A DNA stretch of 64,000 nucleotides, from NCBI GenBank assembly GCA_028871815.1, contig JAGWMJ010000010.1, forward strand, positions 62,001-126,000, given 5' to 3'. The DNA comes from Armatimonadota bacterium (GTDB taxonomy: Bacteria; Armatimonadota; Chthonomonadetes; Chthonomonadales; Chthonomonadaceae). A program made the position numbers and the translations under genes. The notes under the pieces are model-generated. The model made no database searches. It saw only the letters and a list, made by a program, of their open reading frames with translations, and was not told the origin of the DNA. Of this stretch, positions 44,354-53,581 are shown one piece after another (position 1 is the stretch's first letter; the number at the start of each line of letters is the position of its first letter).

Positions 44354-45623
44354 CGCTCGCAGCCAGCAGAGAACCCAGCCCGCTTCCGTAAAACGACATT
44401 CCCGCTTCGTAGTTGCCCAGGCGGTATTCCGACGCTTCCAAGGCGTATGCCAGCCAGTCATTCGTCAGAGCGACCACGGCCGGATACCGCACTCCTTCCA
44501 GCCTGGCATCGTGCTCGATGCTTAGTCCGAGCGCGCCAGTCGGTTCGCAAGGCAGGCCTGCAAGAACGATGGGTCCCAGGCGAATCAGACTGATGGTAGT
44601 TGCGCGAGGCATGAGTTGGCGTACCAGCTCACCGGCCTTTTCGAAGGTAATTCCGAGGCCGGAGGCCGAGAGCAGGTAGAGGCCGTTGGGTCTGGGCTCC
44701 GGCAGCGACACGCGCACGGGCTGGAGCGCGAGCCGCGGCGCCGGAACGAAGTCGTTACGATATGCCAGCCGCAGCGCCTGAGTGGCCACAGCGCGGCCGT
44801 AGCTGGTAACCCGTTCTGATTCGGTGGATCCCGTTTCACCAGCCGGCGCCGCGTCACCCTCGGCCCCATTCAGGAACAGGCAGCAACTACCCTGTCCCAG
44901 TTTCTGTTCGACGGCGGCTTCCATCACTCCCGGCCAGTCGGCGCTGATCTCCATCATGGAGCTGCTGAATAGCGTGGGATGAGCCGCGAACACCACCACG
45001 CATGCACTCCGACCCGCCTTGACGGGCTGGAACGTGAGCACCGTCATCATGCGGTCGATGGATGGGCCACCACGTCGGTTGCGATTGAGGCCCTTAACGC
45101 TTGCTTGTGCTGCAGCCATGCGTACCGGCACGAGCCTGTCGGCGGCTTCCGCGATTGTCAGGGCTATTCTGGAGGCGGTAAACCGCAACAGTGGGCCGTC
45201 GAATGACGACCAACCCTGAAAGTGGAACGTGTTCGCAGCATCCATCGCGAGCGGATCGGGCGCCGAGTGTGTGTGCGTAGCGCTCAGGAACAGCGCCCCG
45301 GCCAGGAGCGGATGGCGCCGAAGTACCAGGTCATGCCTGACGGCCTGCGTGATGCCCGCTGGTAGAAAGCAGAGATCGACGGAGACCACAGCAACCCTTC
45401 GCCCGCCCTGCGCTAACACAAGCGCACGAGCGAAGATGGGATCGTGAACCCCGGTGGCGGCCGCGCCACGGCGGGCCGCATATCCACCTAATGGAACCAT
45501 CATTTTTGCAAGCGGTGGCGTGATTGAGACGGAAGCCACTCCGGCAAGTAGCGGTTTCGGTGGTCGAATCGGCCGGGCGGGTCGCATCAACGGCGCCGCG
45601 AGAAGCGCGAACAGCGGAATCAT
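44259..45623 (-). CDS. Neutral/alkaline ceramidase-like hydrolase
   Basis: 454 residues from the ATG at 45623, overlapping the kinase stop (ATGA). The frame is open 49 codons upstream inside the kinase gene. A short hydrophobic N-terminus may be a signal peptide. Motifs of the ceramidase N-terminal domain: GVASVSITPP, MVPLGGYAARRG, VAVVSVDLCFLP, FLSATHTHSAPD (zinc His pair), and FLNGAEGDAAPAG. It is shorter than true ceramidases (~650), as in many uncharacterised bacterial homologues. Substrate unknown. Tail-to-tail overlap with the dihydrolase gene. Confidence 0.68.
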   Translation of the reverse strand: MIPLFALLAAPLMRPARPIRPPKPLLAGVASVSITPPLAKMMVPLGGYAARRGAAATGVHDPIFARALVLAQGGRRVAVVSVDLCFLPAGITQAVRHDLVLRRHPLLAGALFLSATHTHSAPDPLAMDAANTFHFQGWSSFDGPLLRFTASRIALTIAEAADRLVPVRMAAAQASVKGLNRNRRGGPSIDRMMTVLTFQPVKAGRSACVVVFAAHPTLFSSSMMEISADWPGVMEAAVEQKLGQGSCCLFLNGAEGDAAPAGETGSTESERVTSYGRAVATQALRLAYRNDFVPAPRLALQPVRVSLPEPRPNGLYLLSASGLGITFEKAGELVRQLMPRATTISLIRLGPIVLAGLPCEPTGALGLSIEHDARLEGVRYPAVVALTNDWLAYALEASEYRLGNYEAGMSFYGSGLGSLLAASVKAALPQLVRERKARGTSLRRPPSGTQTNLR

Positions 45624-46537
45624 CCCGGCTCTCGCTGAATCGTCAAACCTTCCAGCTCGAAGCGAAACGGAATGATGCGAGCACCGCGGTTGTGCAGTAC
45701 CTCCGCAAGCGTGGCGCGCCGACCGGGCTCGGACAAAAACAGGAGACAGCCCCCACCGCCGGCGCCGCAAGCCTTGCCGGCCGCAGCGCCGGAGACGTGG
45801 GCCAGGCCGAACAGTTCCTCCATCTGCTGGTTTGTCACGCTGGAGTCAAGTTGCTTTTGCGCCGCCCAGTTTCGATTGAGTAACCGTCCGAACTCTTCGA
45901 TGTCGCCTGCTGGCAGCGCCTGTCGCATCTCGTTCGCGCAGGCTCGCAGCGTATACAGGGCGCTTACGGTTTCAGCGGCGCCACGACGGAACGCTCCCCA
46001 AACGTGCTCATGGATGTTTCCGGATAGGCGCGGTTTGCCCGTGTAACAGAGCACCAGCCGATCCTCCAGCGCCTCGACCACCGCCGGCGGCAGCGTCAGC
46101 CTTTCCACCTCCACGGTATCGGTAAAGGTCATGAAGTTGAAACCGCCGTATGCGCTTGCATATTGGTCCTGTTTGCCGCCAAGGATGCCGAGCATCTCTT
46201 CAAGCTGGTAGGCCAGTTCCGCGATCTGTGCGCGATCTGCATCCGTCACGATGTTCGATTTGACCAGGCTCAGCCAGACGACATTGAGCGCCGAGGATGT
46301 TCCAAGACCGGACCCCGACGGCAGGTCGCAATGGTAATCCACCGAAAGATCGTGCTGTGAGGCGCTCGGCTGCATTCCGTCGTCTACATCCGTGTCTACC
46401 GTTTCAAGCGTTCCGCGCACGTAGTGGTTGATCGCAGCGTTCAGCACGGCGCCACCGGCTCCGTGCGCGAAGATGCCGACATCGGTCCACCCGCCAGCGA
46501 AATCAATTCGAACCGGCGCCCGACTGGTTATACGCAT
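45620..46537 (-). CDS. GHMP-family sugar kinase (heptose/fucose kinase-like)
   Basis: 305 residues. RAPVRIDFAGGWTDV is the N-terminal motif of D-glycero-D-manno-heptose-7-phosphate kinase and fucokinase-like proteins. The ATP loop is LPSGSGLGTSSALNV and the C-terminal motif GKACGAGGGGCLLFL. It phosphorylates a sugar anomeric position, probably feeding nucleotide-sugar synthesis. The adjoining genes are a second GHMP kinase upstream and the ceramidase-like gene downstream. Confidence 0.85.
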   Translation of the reverse strand: MRITSRAPVRIDFAGGWTDVGIFAHGAGGAVLNAAINHYVRGTLETVDTDVDDGMQPSASQHDLSVDYHCDLPSGSGLGTSSALNVVWLSLVKSNIVTDADRAQIAELAYQLEEMLGILGGKQDQYASAYGGFNFMTFTDTVEVERLTLPPAVVEALEDRLVLCYTGKPRLSGNIHEHVWGAFRRGAAETVSALYTLRACANEMRQALPAGDIEEFGRLLNRNWAAQKQLDSSVTNQQMEELFGLAHVSGAAAGKACGAGGGGCLLFLSEPGRRATLAEVLHNRGARIIPFRFELEGLTIQREPG

Positions 46538-46581
46538 GGCATCAATCCTGTAAGGGTATCGCGCGGTTAAAGTGACGCGCG

Positions 46582-47586
46582 CTAAGCGTCACCGGAAACC
46601 GTAACCGCAAGGCCAGGCTGTGGCGACGGATAGAGAATCCGCTCCGCACCACCTTCAAGCAGCGCATCAGCAAGCTCGGGCAGGCGGGACGAGAGCGCGA
46701 TGATGGTGCCGCCGCCTCCTGCGCCGGCCAGCTTGGCGCCAATCGCCCCAGCGTCGCGGGCGGCTCCGATCAAGTTCTCGACAGCGTCATGCTTGCCGGA
46801 GACGCGTGTAGCCAGCTCGTGATTGCGGTTCATCAGATCGCCAAGCAGCGGCCAATCCGCTTCGATTATGGCCCGTTTTGCGCGACGCGCCAACTCGCCG
46901 AGATCGTGGTAGACCTGGCGTACCTCGGGATCTCCGGCCAACCACCGCTCCCTTGGCGGCGTATGGACCTTGCCCGAGTCGTGCGGTACACCGGTATGGG
47001 CCAGCAGGATAGGAAGTTGTGGCGCCCATGGCGCCAGCGGCTCTACAGTCACAAGTGGTTCGTCACTTCGCTGCTCCAGCATCGCCTTGCCGGTGCAATC
47101 CATCAGATTGAGGCCACCAAATGCGGCCATATGCTGATCCTGCAAGCCACACAGGATGCGCAGGATGCCGGATTCCACCTTTCGCGTCGTTTCGGCGATG
47201 TGCCATGGAGAGAGGTTGACACCGCGATAAGCGGCAAGCGAGCCGACCAGCGCCGTGAGGATCGCGGTGGACCCAGCCATACCGGCTTGCATCGGAATTT
47301 CGGTATCGATGTTGAGCTGGAATCCCCCATCCATCACGGGAAGTTCAAACCAGCGGATGGCAGCGCGCGCCACATCCAGCTTATCACCGCGCAGTTCCAG
47401 CGACGCCTCATCGCGCCATACGCCGGTTTCGTCGGCATTTACCACCGTAATTGGTCCTTCGCGAATCTCCAGGCGGCATGTTGCGCGCTCCCGGACCGTG
47501 CAGGAGACGACGGCTCCGCCGTACATATCTGATGGATTGCCGACGATGCCACAGCGACCCGGTGCGCTGGCGGTGATGGTTTTCAA
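46582..47586 (-). CDS. GHMP-family kinase (glucuronokinase/mevalonate kinase-like)
   Basis: 334 residues from a TTG at 47586, chosen because AAGGAG lies 6 nt before it and similarity starts there; a longer frame to 47700 would overlap the divergent gene. Start LKTITASAPGRCGIVGNPSD, ATP loop IPMQAGMAGSTAILTAL, C-terminal GAKLAGAGGGGTIIAL. It differs markedly from the adjacent kinase, so the two probably act on different sugars. Divergent from the Gfo/Idh gene with ~107 nt between. Confidence 0.83.
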   Translation of the reverse strand: MKTITASAPGRCGIVGNPSDMYGGAVVSCTVRERATCRLEIREGPITVVNADETGVWRDEASLELRGDKLDVARAAIRWFELPVMDGGFQLNIDTEIPMQAGMAGSTAILTALVGSLAAYRGVNLSPWHIAETTRKVESGILRILCGLQDQHMAAFGGLNLMDCTGKAMLEQRSDEPLVTVEPLAPWAPQLPILLAHTGVPHDSGKVHTPPRERWLAGDPEVRQVYHDLGELARRAKRAIIEADWPLLGDLMNRNHELATRVSGKHDAVENLIGAARDAGAIGAKLAGAGGGGTIIALSSRLPELADALLEGGAERILYPSPQPGLAVTVSGDA

Positions 47587-47693
47587 GCTGGCTCCTTCCG
47601 CAACGCATGTTTGCCCATGCTCCGTGCAAATCCTGCGCAGGAGTTCGCCGAAGCGCGTCGAACAGAGAGGCAGATTCGCGGAGGAGGCAGCCA

Positions 47694-49007
47694 GTGCCAA
47701 ACGAGCGAGCTAATAGACCGATCCGCCCCGAGAGGGCGCTAACGCGGCGCCGCCTGCTCCAGAGTTCGGCTGGAGCGGTTGCTGGACCATTGCTGGTGAA
47801 GGAAGGCGTGATCGGTCGCCATGGGAAACCGGGCGCCAATGACACGATCCGCCTCGCCTACATCGGTACCGGCGGCCGCGGAATGGACCATGTGGAGCCG
47901 GGCGCAGCGGCTGTTTGTGACGTTGACGACGGCCATATCGCAGACGCGCTGAAGAAGACCGGTGGCAATCCATTTGTTACGAAGGATTTCCGCCGGATTC
48001 TCGATCGGTCCGACGTAGACGCCGTGATGATCGCCACACCAGACCACTGGCATGCCGTTATGACGGTAATGGCCTGTCAGGCCGGCAAAGACGTCTACTG
48101 CGAGAAACCGACCGCCAAGACCATCGAGGAAGGCCAGGCGATGATCGCGGCGGCACGCAAATATGGCCGAATTGTGCAGATCGGAGCGCAGGGCCGGTCA
48201 CAGCGATACTCCCACGCGGCATGCGAATACGTCCGGAATGGCCAGATTGGCCAGGTTTCGCGGGTGGAGGTTTGGCACCCGACCAACTGGACCGACGGCT
48301 GGGGCAAGGAGGAGCCTGCGCCGTCCAGCCTGGATTGGGAGATGTGGCTGGGACCCGCCCGTTCACTGCCGTACAATGCCGCCTACTGCTTCTTCAACTT
48401 CCGGTGGATGATGGAGTTTGGGGCCGGATTCATCCGTGATCGTGGTAACCACGTTTTGAGCATCGTCAGCTGGCTTATGAACGTCGACCGGACCGGGCCG
48501 GTCAGCGTGGAGGCGACCGGTATGCCGTCGCCGGATGGCGTGTGGGACGTGCCGGTGACGATGAATGTAACGTGGAAGTTTGAGAATCCTGCCTGGACCC
48601 TTACGTGGGGGCAGCCGGGCGATCCCAAGTCGTTTCCCGGCAGCACCGACAAGATCGAATGGGGCGCGCGCTATTACGGTGACAAGGGCGAACTCACCGT
48701 CTCCGGCGGAGACAGCAGCGGCACCACAGAGCAGAAGGCGTTTGACTATGCGCCGCCGCCGGACGGAATCCACATTCCCGAAAGCCTGGATCACCGGCAG
48801 AACTGGCTGGATAGCATCAAAACGCGGAAACTGCCCATCATGGACGTTGCAATCGGCCACCGCGTGGTGACGATGCCCATTATTGCGAACATATCCTACC
48901 GGTTGGGCCGTCCGCTTCGATGGGACCCGGCGCACGAGCACTTCATCGGAGATGGAGAGGCCAATCGGCTTCTTTCAATGCCCTACCGTGCGCCCTGGAG
49001 GATTTAA
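47694..49007 (+). CDS. Tat-exported Gfo/Idh/MocA family oxidoreductase
   Basis: 437 residues from a GTG at 47694 behind GGAGGAGG. Twin-arginine leader ALTRRRLLQSSAGAVAG (R18-R20). Rossmann motif IRLAYIGTGGRGMDH, family signature TPDHWHAVMTVMACQ, CEKPTAKTIEE with the catalytic Lys. C-terminal part GAGFIRDRGNHVLSIVSWLM replaces the usual DMACH/HxxD pattern. Probably a periplasmic sugar dehydrogenase with a tightly held cofactor. Followed after 3 nt by a small HEAT-like gene. Confidence 0.87.
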   Translation: MPNERANRPIRPERALTRRRLLQSSAGAVAGPLLVKEGVIGRHGKPGANDTIRLAYIGTGGRGMDHVEPGAAAVCDVDDGHIADALKKTGGNPFVTKDFRRILDRSDVDAVMIATPDHWHAVMTVMACQAGKDVYCEKPTAKTIEEGQAMIAAARKYGRIVQIGAQGRSQRYSHAACEYVRNGQIGQVSRVEVWHPTNWTDGWGKEEPAPSSLDWEMWLGPARSLPYNAAYCFFNFRWMMEFGAGFIRDRGNHVLSIVSWLMNVDRTGPVSVEATGMPSPDGVWDVPVTMNVTWKFENPAWTLTWGQPGDPKSFPGSTDKIEWGARYYGDKGELTVSGGDSSGTTEQKAFDYAPPPDGIHIPESLDHRQNWLDSIKTRKLPIMDVAIGHRVVTMPIIANISYRLGRPLRWDPAHEHFIGDGEANRLLSMPYRAPWRI

Positions 49008-49010
49008 ACC

Positions 49011-49577
49011 GTGCCGCTAAGTACGATGACCGTGGCTGACCTGCTTAAAGCGATTCAATCCGGCGATGGCCAAACACGTGTGGCCGCCTGGATGAGAGCA
49101 GGTGACGCTGGGCCCGACGCGATACCCGGATTGGGCAGGCTGGCGGCGTCGGACGACAGAGCGATCGCGAAGGCGGCTCTCCAGGCGCTGGGAAGGGTCA
49201 CGCATGCGGCGGCCGTGCCGGGTAATCACGACGTGGCGGCCGTGACATCCAGTTCCCTGCTGGATCTGGCGGAATCGGCCACGCTGGTTACCGTGAGGTC
49301 TCGTGCGCTTTTCCTGGTGGGGCACACCGCGGATGGCCGGAACGTTCGGCGGCTTGAGGCGCTGCTGAATGATGCTGCAGTACGTGATGATGCAAGGATG
49401 GCGCTGGAGCGCGTACCCGGCTCCGCCGCAGAGCGTGCGCTGCAGCGAGCGGCGGAGGATTCGCGGGACGGAGCGTGGCGATTCGCTCTGGAGCAGTCAC
49501 TGCGTGCTCGCCGCCTTTCCGGAACGGCCGCCGGCCGCGACCCTGTTTGGCCGCCTCCAGCTGCTCCCGGCAGCTGA
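49011..49577 (+). CDS. HEAT-repeat-like hypothetical protein
   Basis: 188 residues, GTG start 3 nt after the Gfo/Idh stop. Helical, Ala/Leu-rich units of about 30 residues (AIPGLGRLAASDDRAIAKAA, VRRLEALLNDAAVRDDARMA, SAAERALQRAAEDSRDGAWR) look like HEAT or PBS-lyase-type repeats. No catalytic motif. In this context a scaffold or accessory protein for the oxidoreductase is possible but unproven. Confidence 0.6.
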   Translation: MPLSTMTVADLLKAIQSGDGQTRVAAWMRAGDAGPDAIPGLGRLAASDDRAIAKAALQALGRVTHAAAVPGNHDVAAVTSSSLLDLAESATLVTVRSRALFLVGHTADGRNVRRLEALLNDAAVRDDARMALERVPGSAAERALQRAAEDSRDGAWRFALEQSLRARRLSGTAAGRDPVWPPPAAPGS

Positions 49578-49599
49578 ACCCGTTCCGCACGCCGGCAAG

Positions 49600-50502
49600 C
49601 TAACGCCAGTAGTCACCGTGTGCGTACCGGTAGGTGTCCAGTGTTTCATTCGGCGCCAGTTCCGTGGTGTTGAACGGCGCTGGTGGCAAATACTGAAACG
49701 CTCGCTCGTCCTTCGGTAACCATGCCGCGTCGCACCTCAGCCGCATGCAAGCCAGCAGCAGTTTCTGCTTCAGGGGGATGTATTCCGGCACGTGCGGCCC
49801 GCGCTCCAGCTCCACGTGTGCCGGACGAAACTCGTAGTAGACCACGCGGCGCCAGCGATTCACCGTTGTAGCGGGAGAGCCGTGGAGCACGAGGATGTTG
49901 TGGAACAGCACATCTCCCGGCTCCATCACGGCTGGTACGGCCCGGCTTGATTTGAACTCCTCGACGGACTGCTCGCGGTCACGGTGCTCACCCAACCATG
50001 CTTCCACTTCCGGCGTGGGCCAGGCTTGACTGCCAGGAATCACCCACACGCAGTTCTCTTCGTCAGCGCGGTCGAGATAGAAATCCACGTTGAAGATCGG
50101 CCGATCCCCCACGCCGCCGGTACCTGCGTCACGGTGCCACGGAACGATAATGCCTTCGCCGGGCGCCTTCAGCACCATCGAGTCCCAGGTCGGTATCAAG
50201 TCCGGCCCCTGTAGAGTCTCCACCGACCGCAGAATAAACGGATTCGCCAGAAGCGCTTTAGCAGTGTCATCTTTGTCGATCACGTATTCAATGCGCTGCA
50301 AGACGCTCGCACCGGTTCGATGGCCGGCTCGGAACATGTAGTCCGGATCGTTGGGCCGCGTTTTGTCTGCGAACGCTACCAGCCGCTCCATCGCTGCTTG
50401 CATCGCCTCCAGCTCCGCCCGATCCAGCGCTTGACGGACGATGAGGTATCCGTTCTGGTTAAAGAACTCTGCTTGTTCCTGCGAAATACTCTCCTGGCGC
50501 AT
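49600..50502 (-). CDS. Phytanoyl-CoA dioxygenase (PhyH) family protein
   Basis: 300 residues, with AGAGGAGGGG before the ATG. A non-haem iron, 2-oxoglutarate-dependent oxygenase fold: VPWHRDAG supplies H123 and D125, and the distal His is probably H207 (FHNILVLHGS). QNGYLIVRQALDRAEL is the family N-terminus. Bacterial members hydroxylate diverse small molecules, so the substrate is unknown. nagA starts just upstream on the same strand, so the two may be co-transcribed. Confidence 0.82.
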   Translation of the reverse strand: MRQESISQEQAEFFNQNGYLIVRQALDRAELEAMQAAMERLVAFADKTRPNDPDYMFRAGHRTGASVLQRIEYVIDKDDTAKALLANPFILRSVETLQGPDLIPTWDSMVLKAPGEGIIVPWHRDAGTGGVGDRPIFNVDFYLDRADEENCVWVIPGSQAWPTPEVEAWLGEHRDREQSVEEFKSSRAVPAVMEPGDVLFHNILVLHGSPATTVNRWRRVVYYEFRPAHVELERGPHVPEYIPLKQKLLLACMRLRCDAAWLPKDERAFQYLPPAPFNTTELAPNETLDTYRYAHGDYWR

Positions 50503-50513
50503 CCACCCCTCCT

Positions 50514-51707
50514 CTAAGTGTCGTCAAGCATTGTGGCGGCGAAGCCTGGCGCGGCATACACGACACGGCCAGCCACAATTGTGACCTCCACATTGCCATC
50601 CTGATTCAGCAGCACGATATCCGCATCCCTGCCGGGCGCCAAAGCTCCTTTACGCTCGGCCATGCCGATGGCGCGAGCCGCGTTGGCGCTCGTCATGGCG
50701 GTTCGCGCCTGTAGGTCAAGAATGCCGGCGTTCCGCCACGCCACGTCCAGCGTGAGCAGGCTGCCGGCGAGAGTGCCGTCCGGAAGCCGGGCGGCCCCTT
50801 CACGTACCTCGGCTTTGAGCCCGCCCAACGAAAAGCGATAGCCGTCCGCCATGCCGGATCCCGGTATGCCATCGGAGATCAGCATGATGCCCGAGGAGCC
50901 CTTCGCGCGCACCAGCGCCATACAAGCGGTTGGATGAACGTGAATGTTATCCCAGATCAACTCCGCCGATAATGCCGGATGCGCCATCGCCGCTCCAACC
51001 ACACCCGGATCGCGGCTGCTCAAGCCGCGCATTGCGTTGTAGCAATGCGTAACATGCCGCGCTCCAAGCTCCACGGCAGCGAACACCTGCTCAGCCGTCG
51101 CATCGGTATGCCCGATCGAGCTGACGATGCCTCTCGCTCCCAGATAGGCGATGAGATCACCCGCTCCCACCATTTCTGGAGCGAGCGTAACAATACGAAC
51201 AAACTCGATATCGCTGCCTAAGGCCGACTCCAGCTCAGCAATGGATGGGGGACGAATAAACGCCTCGGGCTGCGCGCCTTTCCGGAGCGGATTGATAAAC
51301 GGTCCCTCGAGGTGACAGCCGAGCACCGCTGCGCCATCGCGACCGTTCTGATGTGAGAGAGCGTATCGGCGGGCCGCCGCCACTGCATTCGCATGCTGAT
51401 CCCACGGCGAGGTCACGGTAGTAACCAGATAGGCCGTGACACCGTGCTGCGCCAGATGTCGGGAGACGACCTCGAGCGACCGCACGGCGCCGTCCATTAA
51501 CCACGCGCCGCCGCCGCCATGAACGTGGATGTCGATGAAACCCGGCGCTGCAAGGCACTCCGGAGCATCGATTTGTGCGCGGCCCGCACCGGCGGCAGAA
51601 ACGATTTCCGTAATGCGGCCGTGGCTCACCCGGATCACCGCATCGTGCAACGGAGGGCCGTCCGGCTCCAACACCATTCCGGCACGTATGGAGAAGTCGG
51701 ACTGCAT
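50514..51707 (-). CDS. nagA: N-acetylglucosamine-6-phosphate deacetylase
   Basis: 397 residues. Metal site and substrate motifs: PGFIDIHVHGGGG, GCHLEGPFINPLRKGAQ, VSSIGHTDATAEQ, THCYNAMRGL and LISDGIPGSG with the catalytic Asp. Removes acetate from GlcNAc-6-P for re-use of aminosugars from cell wall or chitin. No nagB next to it. Ends 11 nt before the dioxygenase gene. Confidence 0.93.
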   Translation of the reverse strand: MQSDFSIRAGMVLEPDGPPLHDAVIRVSHGRITEIVSAAGAGRAQIDAPECLAAPGFIDIHVHGGGGAWLMDGAVRSLEVVSRHLAQHGVTAYLVTTVTSPWDQHANAVAAARRYALSHQNGRDGAAVLGCHLEGPFINPLRKGAQPEAFIRPPSIAELESALGSDIEFVRIVTLAPEMVGAGDLIAYLGARGIVSSIGHTDATAEQVFAAVELGARHVTHCYNAMRGLSSRDPGVVGAAMAHPALSAELIWDNIHVHPTACMALVRAKGSSGIMLISDGIPGSGMADGYRFSLGGLKAEVREGAARLPDGTLAGSLLTLDVAWRNAGILDLQARTAMTSANAARAIGMAERKGALAPGRDADIVLLNQDGNVEVTIVAGRVVYAAPGFAATMLDDT

Positions 51708-51876
51708 CGGCGCCTCACCGGTTCATTGTGCGCTGCAGCCGGCGTCGCGAACAGCCTTGCAATCTCGAGCGGGCGTCCGGCGGCTGGACTCTTCTGCTTT
51801 CGCGCTGAGTGAGCCGTTCTCCTTCAGACCGGCGCCACCGCGGCTGCGCCCGGCCAGCCCGCGTCAGGCCAGCCGA

Positions 51877-52524
51877 TTACGCCGCCTTTCGCAGCTTGAG
51901 CGGCGGTCGCTCATTCAGTGACCCTATCAGGGCGCCGGCCTCGCGCTGCGTCAGCTCCGTGATTGCCGGCTTACCGAACAACTCCTTTGCTTTGGCCGTG
52001 GCATCGAGGCCCTGCTTCGCAGATAGACTCGAGATGGCGTTGCATTGCGCCGGTGTGGCGGCGGCATCCGGATCGATAACCGCGCGCTGGCGGCGAGGTG
52101 CGACGCCGCTGGTTTCCAACGTGAGGCTGCCGCGCCGCGTGCCGCGGGCCGGCGTCGCCACCGGCTGCGACTGCTCGAGCTCGAGCTCGCCAAACTCCTC
52201 AAAGACGGCCACGCCGATGTTCACGGCATCACGCAGTGCGCGGGCCTTCGCTCGCGTCTCGGCCATCCGGATCAGGCACGTCTTCATGGCCGCTGCCACA
52301 TTGCCGGGTGCAGCGTCCCCCAGGCCGGTGTAGATTCGCTCAGCGCCGTCTGCCGTCAGCACTACCGTAGCCGCACAGATCGCCACGTTCTGGTTGCCCT
52401 CACATGGTGTCTGTATCAACTCCGTCCGAATGGATGTAAGTCCAGCTGCGTGAGCCAGATCGAGAAGGCCGCCATAGAGTACGTAGGCCTTGCCCTGCCG
52501 CTCAATAATCATCTCTCTGTTCAT
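51877..52524 (-). CDS. DdrA/Rad52-like single-strand annealing candidate
   Basis: 215 residues behind an excellent GGAGGTGA site. The first ~125 residues resemble the Rad52-superfamily/DdrA core: strand-rich start (GKAYVLYGGLLDLAHAAGL), AAATVVLTADGAERIYTG, and helix MAETRAKARALRDAVNIG, the hallmark of these annealing proteins. After a linker, residues ~160-208 form a small helical tail (TPAQCNAISSLSAKQGLDAT, ITELTQREAGALIGSL) also seen in phage annealing proteins. Expected to bind ssDNA ends. Not in a phage context here. Confidence 0.55.
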   Translation of the reverse strand: MNREMIIERQGKAYVLYGGLLDLAHAAGLTSIRTELIQTPCEGNQNVAICAATVVLTADGAERIYTGLGDAAPGNVAAAMKTCLIRMAETRAKARALRDAVNIGVAVFEEFGELELEQSQPVATPARGTRRGSLTLETSGVAPRRQRAVIDPDAAATPAQCNAISSLSAKQGLDATAKAKELFGKPAITELTQREAGALIGSLNERPPLKLRKAA

Positions 52525-52624
52525 CGGTCACCTCCGAGCCGGTTGTTGTCGCCCTCTTGTCTGCCTACTAGCCGCGTGTCTCAAAAACCGGAAGCGGTCA
52601 TAAGACACAACCCACCGACTGATT

Positions 52625-52642
52625 GCCAACACCGAAGTTGGC
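52625..52642. promoter_or_regulatory. Dyad GCCAAC-N6-GTTGGC
   Basis: Perfect 6-base inverted repeat between the divergent annealing-protein and amidohydrolase genes, 76 nt before the latter's start. Operator-like; no regulator identified. Confidence 0.35.
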
Positions 52643-52663
52643 TGCATGCGGCATGATTTCCGC

Positions 52664-52693
52664 GCCAGGCCGGCGAAATCAAGCCGGCCTGGC
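52664..52693. promoter_or_regulatory. 11-bp perfect inverted repeat before the amidohydrolase gene
   Basis: GCCAGGCCGGC pairs with GCCGGCCTGGC around GAAATCAA, ending 24 nt before the ATG at 52718. It could form a stable hairpin in the leader RNA or serve as a repressor site. No T-tract follows, so it is not a terminator. Confidence 0.5.
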
Positions 52694-52717
52694 ATCAGGC
52701 AGGCAAGAAGGAGCACC

Positions 52718-53578
52718 ATGAGCCTGGAAGTACAGATCTCCACCGATCTTCCGATCATCGAAACGCATCAGCACATCAGCGAGCGCGGCAAAGGCGATCG
52801 CACCTTCGGCTGGTCGGGCAACAACATTGAGAACATCGTGGGAGCCATGAGCGCGGCGCACGTGGTGGCGGCGATTCTGCAGCCGCTTGGCGGCGCGGAG
52901 GACCCGATCGCGGTTCACCGGGAGATCGCGGAGAACATGGCAGCCTACCCCGGTCACATCTTTGGCATCGCCAGCCTTAACATCAAGGAGTATGGCGAAG
53001 ATAAAACCGTCCGTGAGCTGGAGTACTGTGTCAAGGAGCTTGGCTTCGTCGGTATCAAGCTCCACGGATTCAGCCACGGCTTCGCGCCGAACAGCCCGCT
53101 CGGTCGCGTCTATTTTGAAACCGCAGACCGGCTCGGCGTGCCGCTGATGGGATGCGTTGGCGCACACGGCATGCCGTTTACAAATCCGGGGCTGTATGCC
53201 GATATGGCGCTTGAGTTTCCCGACCTCAAGGTGGTCTTTGCGCATCTCGACTACCCGGTGGCGGAGGAGGCGGTGAGTATCGCGCGGCGACAGCCGAACA
53301 TCTACCTCAGCTCCAGCCTTTCCATACCTGCGTACTTACGGTTGGCGCTTGAGAATTGCGGTCCGCACAAGCTGCTGTTGGCATCCGAAGACAGCGGCAG
53401 TATCGCCGCGGAGATAGCGAAATTCGCCGCGCTCGGGGCGACCGACAATGAGTTGGAGCAGATGCTCTGCACGACTCCCGCAGAAGTGTTCGCGCTGAAG
53501 GGGCGCGTTGCCTCAGCGCCGCCCAACGCGCCGGCCGTGAGTATGGCTCGTCAGGCCGGATTTGTGGGAACCGCTTAG
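52718..53578 (+). CDS. Amidohydrolase (amidohydrolase_2/ACMSD-like) family protein
   Basis: 286 residues from the ATG at 52718 behind AAGGAG; the frame is open upstream but overlaps the inverted repeat. TIM-barrel metal-dependent hydrolase: IETHQHIS near the N-terminus (HxH), GIKLHGFSHGF, VFAHLDYPVAEEA with a metal-site His, and LLLASEDSGS near the usual Asp position. Members are hydrolases or decarboxylases. Paired 3 nt upstream of a DUF6282-type gene, suggesting one pathway. Confidence 0.72.
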   Translation: MSLEVQISTDLPIIETHQHISERGKGDRTFGWSGNNIENIVGAMSAAHVVAAILQPLGGAEDPIAVHREIAENMAAYPGHIFGIASLNIKEYGEDKTVRELEYCVKELGFVGIKLHGFSHGFAPNSPLGRVYFETADRLGVPLMGCVGAHGMPFTNPGLYADMALEFPDLKVVFAHLDYPVAEEAVSIARRQPNIYLSSSLSIPAYLRLALENCGPHKLLLASEDSGSIAAEIAKFAALGATDNELEQMLCTTPAEVFALKGRVASAPPNAPAVSMARQAGFVGTA

Positions 53579-53581
53579 GCC

